This document shows, piece by piece, positions 7,469 through 13,787 of a stretch of DNA of 13,787 nucleotides; within the stretch, counting starts at the first letter, position 1, and the number at the start of each line of letters is the position of its first letter. The translations under genes were made by a program, and so were the position numbers. Below the pieces are notes generated by a model, which worked only from the letters and a program-made list of their open reading frames with translations, made no database searches and was not told the origin of the DNA. Location of the stretch: positions 1 to 13,787 of the forward strand of contig DGFC01000084.1 in assembly GCA_002391465.1 (NCBI GenBank), in the 5' to 3' direction. Source of the DNA: Firmicutes bacterium UBA3910. Lineage in GTDB: Bacteria > Bacillota > Limnochordia > Darwinibacteriales > Darwinibacteriaceae.

Positions 7469-10444
7469 CTACTCATCGTCTAACCAGTAAAGTCTGCGGT
7501 CCTGAGGATCCAATTCTTCATAAGTTGCAGGCAGCTCAAACTCTAAGCGCTTTCTAGTAATCTCCTCGTTAATCAGGCGATTGTAATCGGACAGAACGTC
7601 CCGGGCAGGTTTATGGTTATAAACAACCTGCCTAAAAGCGTTATCCAAGTAGCGCCCAATCATATAACCCCCGGGTACCTCAGGAATGCCCCTGGTCCAG
7701 CGCCACTGGCTGATCAGTTTATCATATTCTTCCACAGACCAGGGCAGTCCGGCTAAAGCCTCCACATTAGCTGTGGCATAACGGCCCGCCGGTCCAAGGA
7801 CGCTTTCAATCTGGCGGCCAAACTCAGTTTGCACCTCGGTGCTGGTCCACCACTTCAAAAACTCCCAAGCCTGGTCAACCATCTCTGAGTTAGCCATGAT
7901 GACCGAACCGGTTTGGGCCGTACCTGCAGGAGCAGAGCGATCGATGGTGCCATCGGGCTGAACTGTCCCAGGTACAAGCGTAAAGTTCCATTTTCCCCTC
8001 AACTCCGGTGCGAAGACCTGGAGTTCATTGTACAAACTGTAGTTCGCAATCACAAAGGGCATCTCTCCCATGCGGAAGCGGTTGAGAGCGTTATAATCCA
8101 GGGGCAGTTTATAAAGCTCATAGAGCTCGGTCCACCGGCTAAAGGCTTCCACCGCCGCCTCGTGGTCTAAGTTGGTGGCCAGACCATCTTCAATAAAGAG
8201 TTCTTCTCCGCTTTGGTAGAGAAAGCTGAGCAGGGTCAACACGCCGCCGCTCGAAGCTAGGCTGCCGACTGTGCCACTGACATCACCAATGGCGCCGCTG
8301 GCCGCCTTAAGCGGCACCGAATAGGGCAGGCCAAATTCCATGTTTCGCTTTTGCAGCACGGGAATCACTGCAAATACATCATCCCAGGTGTCAGGAATAT
8401 CTATACCCAGTTGGGAAAGGACATCACTGCGGTAAAACAGCATCAAAAACGACTGCTGGTCAGGGAGGGCATAGACATTATCCCTGAAGGTAAAGGGCAC
8501 CATGGCACTGGACATAAAGCGCTCTTTGACCTCGGGGAAATCTGGAAGCTCAGCCAGGTTCACAACCCCATCCCTAAAGGCAAAGTTGATAGGCTGGGCT
8601 GATGGTACACCCATGGCCACATCCGGGCCCTTCCCTGCCACCGACGCCGGCAGCAGAACACCCATGCTCACTAGTTCCAGGTTGACCATAATTCCAGTTT
8701 GGGGAGTAAATTGGTTTTCAATCATCCGCTTAAGAATCTGGGCTTGGTCACGGCCCCAGCCGATCCAGACCTTTAACGGCTCCGTCTCTCCAGCATAGAC
8801 ATCCCCCACCATCTGGTAGTTGTGGGTATAAGACGCAGCAAAAGCCCTCGCTTCATGGGTAACACGTTCGCTTGCGGAAGCTGCTGCCTTGGGCAGCTCC
8901 ATCTCTGGTGAGGCCACAATCAGGTAGTCTACAGCCAGCGGCTGATCTCGCACCGTAAGGAGCCAGGTTCCCAGGGAGCCTAAATTATCCCTAAATTGGG
9001 CTAGACGGGTCGGAATGGTATCCGGCCGCTCCGCCAAGGTTTCCAGCTGCCTGGCCAGATCCCGGAGCAAAACGGTGGCACCGCCCTTCTGCCCGGTATA
9101 CTCCTCCAAGGCGTCAGCCAGGCCGTTGACGATTTCTGCCTGCTCAACCATGGTTTCAATCAGTCCCGGGATCCTCTTGGGCAGCTCATAGGTGCGCATC
9201 GGATCGGGCGTAGGTGAGGTAATCATAATGATCTGCCGATACAATGAGTTCAGTTCATAGACACTTGACTCCACAGTTCGAATGACATCCACTAGATCAC
9301 CTAAGACAACTTCCATGGTAATGGAATGGGAACCCTCGGTTAAATAGAAGAGATAAGGCTCCGCGCTGTCTTCAGGGCCCAGCACATTCATCAGATAAGT
9401 GGAACTGTAGGGAAAGCGGACTGCGTTCATTTCCTCAAAAGGAACTTCACCGTCGATGTAAATGCGGCGGTTGCTGAACCAGCTGCGAATCTGATTCTGC
9501 TTGCCCTTAATGGCTATTTTGTACAATCCGTCCTCTGGAACTTCAAAGTCCCAGCGCACCCATTGTCCGACCTTACTCCAGCTGTCTCCGCCGATCATAT
9601 TCAGACGGATCAAGGCGGGATGATAGGGTTCCATAGTAGGATCGCCCTGGTCAAAGAGGGGTGAAATAGTAGATTCAGACCGATAGGAAGAATCCCGCTC
9701 CTGAAGTTTAACAAATACGTTTGCCGCCTCCCGGAAGCCCTGCTCCTGGTAAGAGGCACTAAGCTCCGCGTAAGCAGGAGGTTCTTCAGCTCTGAAAAAA
9801 CGTAAAGCATAGACCTGCATCGCTTCTCGCCTAGATACCAACGTAACTGTATTTACTCCCTCTTCAAGGTAAAAGCGGTAAGGTTCTTTATAATTGCCCA
9901 TGGAATCAGAGACCAATTTCGCCTGCCACATAAAGACTTCCCTCTGCAGCGGACGAAGTTCATTGCCCTGGTTATCCATCTGGATTGGCTCCGCATCTTG
10001 CCAGACCCGGGGAAAAACCAGATACTGCGAACCCTCAAAGGGTATCTCAGCATTGATTTCCACAGAACGCTCTATGGAAATCCCCCTTCCCGGCACAGGC
10101 ATATACTCAATCTCCAGATTGTAAAAACCCGCCTCTGGTGCCCGAATCAGCCAAACCATACTGCCCACTTCCTCAGTGAGCACCGCATAGTCATCCTTTT
10201 CAGGGGCGTAGATGAGCTCCCCAGCCATATCGGTGAGTACGAAATCTTTACCGTAAACTACCACCTCAGCCCCGCTGGACACATTCTGAGCACCTCTTGC
10301 TTGATACTGGGCAACATAACTCTGGTAGTCAATTATCTCCACAAACTCCCCCTGGGCATAAGCTGTTTCCAAAAACCAGCCGGCCAACATAGCAACAGCC
10401 AAGACCAGCAGCATTATATTTTTGGTCGTGACAAATCTACGCAC
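7469..10444 (-). CDS. Large modular extracellular solute-binding protein with two N-terminal beta-sandwich-like modules
   Basis: A 991-residue sugar-binding component, more than twice the usual 400-450 residues. Residues 1-30 are a signal peptide cut likely after AYA; there is no lipobox cysteine, and I find no cysteine anywhere in the protein. Two related modules follow (about 55-217 and 280-385): each has a GxYxxxIxx strand, an IPFEG/VPFEE strand, then EPYxFYLxEG and a final strand, the pattern of galactose-binding-like or CBM6/35-like folds. A helical segment (about 388-500) leads to a family 1 solute-binding domain at about 555-965, with LKVWIGWGRDQAQILKRMI, KGPDVAMGVPSAQPINFAF, YALPDQQSFLMLFYRSDVL, IDIPDTWDDVF and AWEFLKWWTSTEVQTEFGRQ as landmarks. 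The GTG start is supported by GAGGAGG 7 bases upstream. The gene lies between the regulator and its permease pair. Substrate is inferred as an oligosaccharide. Confidence 0.92.
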   Translation of the reverse strand: MRRFVTTKNIMLLVLAVAMLAGWFLETAYAQGEFVEIIDYQSYVAQYQARGAQNVSSGAEVVVYGKDFVLTDMAGELIYAPEKDDYAVLTEEVGSMVWLIRAPEAGFYNLEIEYMPVPGRGISIERSVEINAEIPFEGSQYLVFPRVWQDAEPIQMDNQGNELRPLQREVFMWQAKLVSDSMGNYKEPYRFYLEEGVNTVTLVSRREAMQVYALRFFRAEEPPAYAELSASYQEQGFREAANVFVKLQERDSSYRSESTISPLFDQGDPTMEPYHPALIRLNMIGGDSWSKVGQWVRWDFEVPEDGLYKIAIKGKQNQIRSWFSNRRIYIDGEVPFEEMNAVRFPYSSTYLMNVLGPEDSAEPYLFYLTEGSHSITMEVVLGDLVDVIRTVESSVYELNSLYRQIIMITSPTPDPMRTYELPKRIPGLIETMVEQAEIVNGLADALEEYTGQKGGATVLLRDLARQLETLAERPDTIPTRLAQFRDNLGSLGTWLLTVRDQPLAVDYLIVASPEMELPKAAASASERVTHEARAFAASYTHNYQMVGDVYAGETEPLKVWIGWGRDQAQILKRMIENQFTPQTGIMVNLELVSMGVLLPASVAGKGPDVAMGVPSAQPINFAFRDGVVNLAELPDFPEVKERFMSSAMVPFTFRDNVYALPDQQSFLMLFYRSDVLSQLGIDIPDTWDDVFAVIPVLQKRNMEFGLPYSVPLKAASGAIGDVSGTVGSLASSGGVLTLLSFLYQSGEELFIEDGLATNLDHEAAVEAFSRWTELYELYKLPLDYNALNRFRMGEMPFVIANYSLYNELQVFAPELRGKWNFTLVPGTVQPDGTIDRSAPAGTAQTGSVIMANSEMVDQAWEFLKWWTSTEVQTEFGRQIESVLGPAGRYATANVEALAGLPWSVEEYDKLISQWRWTRGIPEVPGGYMIGRYLDNAFRQVVYNHKPARDVLSDYNRLINEEITRKRLEFELPATYEELDPQDRRLYWLDDE

Positions 10445-10450
10445 ACCTTC

Positions 10451-10458
10451 ACCTCCTC
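10451..10458 (-). promoter_or_regulatory. Ribosome binding site for the solute-binding protein
   Basis: GAGGAGGT on the minus strand, 6-7 bases before a GTG start at 10444 and just after the regulator's TAA stop at 10460-10462. It is the strongest ribosome site in the window and supports the non-ATG start, which fits the high amounts usually needed of a binding protein relative to its permeases. Confidence 0.7.
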
Positions 10459-10459
10459 G

Positions 10460-11548
10460 TTATGCTAACTTCTGACACGAATTACCCACCATAAGTGCGG
10501 TGGGCAGATAGAGCTGAGTTAAGGGCAGCAGCTGATCATCCCCGTTTTCAATCAGGTACAGCAGCAGTTCCACAGCCTTCTCGCCCATAAGTTCAGAATG
10601 TTGATTGACCGTGGTAAGTGAGACATCAAGCATCCTCACCATTTTCAAATCGTCAAAACTGACGATGGAAAGGTCTTTTGGAATAGACAGCTTCAGATCA
10701 CGGCAGGCGGTGATCAAACTGGCGGCTACAGTGGCGTTGCCAGCTACTACAGCCGTATACTCCTGCATCTGCAAAAATGCCTTGAGTTCTTCGACCCCTT
10801 TCTGATGGTCAAAGGCGTAGGAGTCCCCGCCTGAAACGTCATGTTCCCGAAACGCTTCTTTAAAACCCCTTAAGCGCTGGCGGATACTGCTGGAAGTGTC
10901 TATCTGATGATATAAGAAGCAAATCTTTCTATGACCGAGGTCCAAAAGATGTCGGGCCGCCTGATTGCCGCCTTGCTGGTTGTCGGAAACTACACAATTT
11001 GCCTGAAAAGCCTCAATGGTCCGATCAACCATCACAAAGGGAAAGCCATCACGCTTTAAGGGGAGGGCTGACATGCCTGCCCCCTTGTCATGGGAGGGCA
11101 TTAGAATCAAACCGGCCACCCCCTCTGACGTGAGCAGGGAGACTGCCTCCGCTTCTTTGGCGCTGTCATTATGGGAAGTATAAAGCATCATGGTATACGG
11201 CGTACGACGCAAAGCTCTCTGCATGCCGCAGAGAATCATCATCTCAATCTCCGCTTCCACAAAGGGCATCACAATCCCAATAGCATCCAGCCTCTTGTGA
11301 CTATTGTTCCTCTCCCTAATATAGGTGCCGCTTCCCTGCACTCGATAGAGAACTCCCTCGTCTACCAGCTCCTGCAGCGCTCGCCGGGCGGTATAACGGC
11401 TGACATTCAATTTTTCGGCCAACTCCCGTTCCGGGGGGATCTTTTCCCCCGGAACAAGGACACCCTCTTCGATCTGGTTCAAGATGTAATCTCGCACCTG
11501 CAGATATAACATGCGGCGTTCATGAAATTCAGTTGGGTTGCCTGCCAT
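10460..11548 (-). CDS. Chimeric transcriptional regulator: GntR winged helix plus LacI-type sugar-binding domain (AraR-like architecture)
   Basis: A 362-residue regulator. Residues about 13-78 form a GntR winged helix (YLQVRDYILNQIEEGVLVPG, PPERELAEKLNVSRYTARRA, then wing residues VLYRVQGSGTYI). Residues about 87-355 form a LacI/GalR periplasmic-binding-type domain (IGIVMPFV, VAGLILMPS, FPFVMVDRTI, VVSDNQQGGNQAARHLLDLGHRKI, LSIVSFDDLKMVRMLDVSLTTVNQ). This arrangement is the one known from AraR of Bacillus subtilis, a repressor released by a sugar; the ligand here is unknown and may be a mannoside product. I chose the ATG at 11548 because GGAAGAGG lies 8 bases upstream; a GTG at 11557 overlaps that site. 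Lying inside the operon, it is probably autoregulated, with its operator expected upstream of the mannosidase gene outside the window. Confidence 0.94.
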   Translation of the reverse strand: MAGNPTEFHERRMLYLQVRDYILNQIEEGVLVPGEKIPPERELAEKLNVSRYTARRALQELVDEGVLYRVQGSGTYIRERNNSHKRLDAIGIVMPFVEAEIEMMILCGMQRALRRTPYTMMLYTSHNDSAKEAEAVSLLTSEGVAGLILMPSHDKGAGMSALPLKRDGFPFVMVDRTIEAFQANCVVSDNQQGGNQAARHLLDLGHRKICFLYHQIDTSSSIRQRLRGFKEAFREHDVSGGDSYAFDHQKGVEELKAFLQMQEYTAVVAGNATVAASLITACRDLKLSIPKDLSIVSFDDLKMVRMLDVSLTTVNQHSELMGEKAVELLLYLIENGDDQLLPLTQLYLPTALMVGNSCQKLA

Positions 11549-11556
11549 CTCTTGCA

Positions 11557-11564
11557 CCTCTTCC
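11557..11564 (-). promoter_or_regulatory. Ribosome binding site deciding the regulator start
   Basis: GGAAGAGG on the minus strand is 8 bases ahead of the ATG at 11548, in the 20-base gap after the mannosidase stop. The in-frame GTG at 11555-11557 overlaps it and would have no upstream site, so it is less likely to be used. Confidence 0.65.
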
Positions 11565-11568
11565 AGAA

Positions 11569-13787
11569 CTACATTATCTTGAAAGTCCTAATCTCATAAG
11601 GGTTAAGGGTAAATGTGAAACGGTCAGACTCAAATTCTACATCTGTATCTTCCTGCTCCATTAAGTTGCATTCCCTGACAGCCTGAAGTCCATGGGGGAA
11701 TGTAACTGTTACAGTATCTCTGCGATTTCCGAACTCATAGAAACGCAACACGAGTTCGCTGCCGTCTTCGGCCTTTTTCACAGTATCTAAAATGGTGCTC
11801 TCCCCTTCCACCTGCAGCAGCTGGCCCTTGGGCTCCAAGCCGCCATGGGAAACGGAACTGATAATACCCCGCAGCGGATAGTTAAGCTCATGGGCTGCCT
11901 GGGTTGTTCCGCCCTCATACCAGTCGCCCTGGTGAGGAAGGAGGCTGTAGGTAAACTCATGATGTCCCTGATCCGCTACTGGATCCGGATCAATACCAGA
12001 CTTCAGCAAGGTGAGGCGAATTACATTGTCCTTAATGTCGTGGCCGTACTTGCAGTCATTGAGCAGACTTACACCATAGTCACGTTCAGACAGATCCACC
12101 CACTTCTGGGCCACTGTTTCGAACTTAGCCCAGTCCCAGCTGGTGTTATAGTGGGTAGGGCGTTCAACGTTGCCGAATTGAATCTCATAGGTTGCCTTGG
12201 TGTTACGCACTGCCACGGGGAAAGCAGCCTTGAGCAAGATAGAATGCTCGTTCCAGTCTGCCTCTGTGGCAAAGTCAATCGCCCTGCTGTAGGCGGAAAC
12301 TGAGACCCTTTGCCTAATGGTGGAGTCAAGGAACTTCCATTCCAGGCCGAGCACAACACGATCCGGACCGTCTTCTAAAACCTCCCACTTGGTCAGCTCA
12401 TCTACCGGATATTGCTTCTCCTGGTAATAGAGGTCAATATCCCAGCAGTCGAAGTTCATGGGCCGGTCCTCAAAGGCTTGCAGTTCGTTGGCCAGGCTGC
12501 CTGCGGGCACAACTTCCCGCTCGGCACCTTTATCATAGAGGGATGTAATCTGTCCCTTTTCATTAAAGGTAATTTTGTAATACGGCGAGTCAATCACTCG
12601 TCCTGAGATTGTGACTTCACCTAGCGGTGCTTGAGTTTCACCGGCATCTGCTTCCCGTACCACAAAGGTCTGATAGCCTAGGGCAGGGATCTCAGGCACT
12701 CTGATCTCTAATTGCTTCTTGCCAAAGCAGTCCACGATTTTGCTAGGCAGTCTCTCGCCTGCGGCGGTCCAAAAGCCCATACCCTCCAGTTCCTTGCTCC
12801 AAGGAAGTGTGACTACGCCGCCCCGATCCCAGGAGAGGGAGTTGAAGACCACAAGTTTCTGTCCGTCCAGATCTACAGCATCAGCCAGCAGCTGCAGGGC
12901 ATCCTGTTCATGTTTTTCAGCGGAAGCGAAGAGCTGGGCAAACTCCTCTGCAGCATCTTCGTAGACTTCTGTGATGGACGAACCTGGCAGAATATCATGG
13001 AACTGATTGCGCAGCAGGATTTTCCAGTTTTCATTAATTTCGTCCTGGGGATAGCTGTGTTCCTGGAGTTTAGCCTGTGCCAGGCTGTGCAGGAACTCTA
13101 CATCATGGAGAATCACTTCGCCCTTGCGATTGTCCCTTTTAATCTTGCCTTGGGAGGTATAGGTCCCCCGGTGGTATTCTAGATAAAGCTCTCCGTCCAC
13201 TACAGGCAGGCGCCTTTCCCCCTTGACCCTGGCGCCCAGGCGCTCAAAGTAGGGTTCTACCTTGCCAAACTCGATTTTGGGAATCCCAGGCAGCTCCTGC
13301 ATGCGCCGGCCCATTTCGATCATTTCCTTGGTCGGCCCGCCGCCGCCGTCTCCCCAGCCGTAGGCAATGAGGAGCTCATCGTTGATCTCCTTTTGCTGAT
13401 AATGCTCCCAGCTGCGCTGGGCAGTGGCTGGATTTAAGATCCCGTTGTACGTGTAATATCTGGGTTTTTCTGATTCAGTGGCAGTGATAAAGTGGGTCAG
13501 TATCTCGGTTCCATCAAGTCCCCGCCACATAAATGTATCGTAGGTAGGACGGTTGTACTGGCTCCAGCTGATCTTGGTAGTCATAAAGTACTTCATGCCG
13601 CTCTTGTCTAGAATCTGTGGTAATGCCCAGGAATAGCCGAATACGTCGGGCAGCCAAAGAACACTGCACTCTACATCAAACTCTTCTTTCATAAAGCGGG
13701 TGCCAAAGAGAAACTGGCGCACTAAGGACTCGCCGGAAGGCACGTTGCAGTCAGACTCCACCCACATGCCGCCGGTCACTTCCCACT
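11569..13787 (-). CDS. GH38 alpha-mannosidase (N-terminus cut by window edge)
   Basis: Hydrolyses terminal alpha-mannose, most likely in the cytoplasm on imported oligosaccharide. 739 codons plus the stop are not all visible: about 738 sense codons lie in the window, and the family is usually near 1000 residues, so some 250-300 residues lie past the right edge, including the HxD zinc-binding motif. Visible hallmarks: GGMWVESDCNVPSGESLVRQ at the edge; LWLPDVFGYSWALPQIL, where the Asp (13645-13647) is the expected nucleophile and zinc ligand; MTTKISWSQYN; YGWGDGGGGPTKEM; EYHRGTYTSQGKIKRDNRKG marking entry to the helical middle domain; and NQFHDILPGSSI, with the His (12997-12999) matching the other zinc ligand. 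The remainder is the C-terminal beta domain ending in NPYEIRTFKIM. The frame is open through the edge (WEVTGGMW), so a GTG at 13779 is not the start. It is first in the visible operon, 20 bases before the regulator. Linkage specificity cannot be read. Confidence 0.96.
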   Translation of the reverse strand, partial: WEVTGGMWVESDCNVPSGESLVRQFLFGTRFMKEEFDVECSVLWLPDVFGYSWALPQILDKSGMKYFMTTKISWSQYNRPTYDTFMWRGLDGTEILTHFITATESEKPRYYTYNGILNPATAQRSWEHYQQKEINDELLIAYGWGDGGGGPTKEMIEMGRRMQELPGIPKIEFGKVEPYFERLGARVKGERRLPVVDGELYLEYHRGTYTSQGKIKRDNRKGEVILHDVEFLHSLAQAKLQEHSYPQDEINENWKILLRNQFHDILPGSSITEVYEDAAEEFAQLFASAEKHEQDALQLLADAVDLDGQKLVVFNSLSWDRGGVVTLPWSKELEGMGFWTAAGERLPSKIVDCFGKKQLEIRVPEIPALGYQTFVVREADAGETQAPLGEVTISGRVIDSPYYKITFNEKGQITSLYDKGAEREVVPAGSLANELQAFEDRPMNFDCWDIDLYYQEKQYPVDELTKWEVLEDGPDRVVLGLEWKFLDSTIRQRVSVSAYSRAIDFATEADWNEHSILLKAAFPVAVRNTKATYEIQFGNVERPTHYNTSWDWAKFETVAQKWVDLSERDYGVSLLNDCKYGHDIKDNVIRLTLLKSGIDPDPVADQGHHEFTYSLLPHQGDWYEGGTTQAAHELNYPLRGIISSVSHGGLEPKGQLLQVEGESTILDTVKKAEDGSELVLRFYEFGNRRDTVTVTFPHGLQAVRECNLMEQEDTDVEFESDRFTFTLNPYEIRTFKIM

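Noticed and set aside
9998..10468. Open plus-strand frame of 156 codons antisense to the binding-protein gene
   Set aside because: It lies wholly across a clear minus-strand gene, its translation has no recognisable domain, and it has no good ribosome site. The same holds for plus-strand frames at 12712-13182, 11845-12303, 4939-5391, 4015-4365 and 2771-3139.
13777..13779. GTG codon as possible start of the mannosidase
   Set aside because: The frame stays open to the window edge with family-typical residues (WEVTGGMW), and the N-terminal zinc motif of GH38 is missing, so this is an internal valine.

Overview
The window is one unbroken, tightly packed block of eight genes, all read from the minus strand (right to left). 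It looks like the middle of a bacterial carbohydrate uptake and degradation operon. Every gene junction is either a 4-base overlap or a gap of 22 bases or less. No RNA gene, mobile element, CRISPR array or terminator is visible, and both ends of the window cut through a gene. Strong GGAGG-type ribosome binding sites, a GntR/LacI-type chimeric regulator, sugar ABC permeases without their own ATPase, and a secreted DUF5696-like protein all suggest a member of the Bacillota (Firmicutes). I would guess an anaerobic, polysaccharide-using lineage, but the sequence alone does not fix the taxon.

In transcription order: (1) 11569-13787, a GH38 alpha-mannosidase missing its N-terminus beyond the right edge; (2) 10460-11548, a repressor with a GntR winged helix and a LacI-type sugar-binding domain; (3) 7469-10444, a very large (991 residue) secreted solute-binding protein with two duplicated beta-sandwich-like modules ahead of the sugar-binding fold; (4) 6500-7453 and (5) 5627-6487, a MalF-type and MalG-type permease pair; (6) 3469-5604, a membrane protein combining an extracellular NHL beta-propeller, TPR repeats and a Yip1-like multi-span membrane domain; (7) 674-3457, a secreted DUF5696-like protein that may be an unrecognised glycosidase; (8) 1-677, the start of a second MalF-type permease whose GTG start overlaps the stop of gene 7.

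A working model (inference): an oligosaccharide containing alpha-mannose is captured outside the cell by the modular binding protein, possibly after trimming by the DUF5696-like protein, and imported by the permease pair using an ATPase encoded elsewhere. It is then cut by the GH38 enzyme, and the regulator senses a released sugar. The NHL-TPR-Yip1 protein spans the membrane and is the least understood member. The second permease implies another transporter continuing past the left edge.

The parts most likely to be undescribed are the NHL-TPR-Yip1 protein, the DUF5696-like protein and the two-module extension of the binding protein, found together in one operon.
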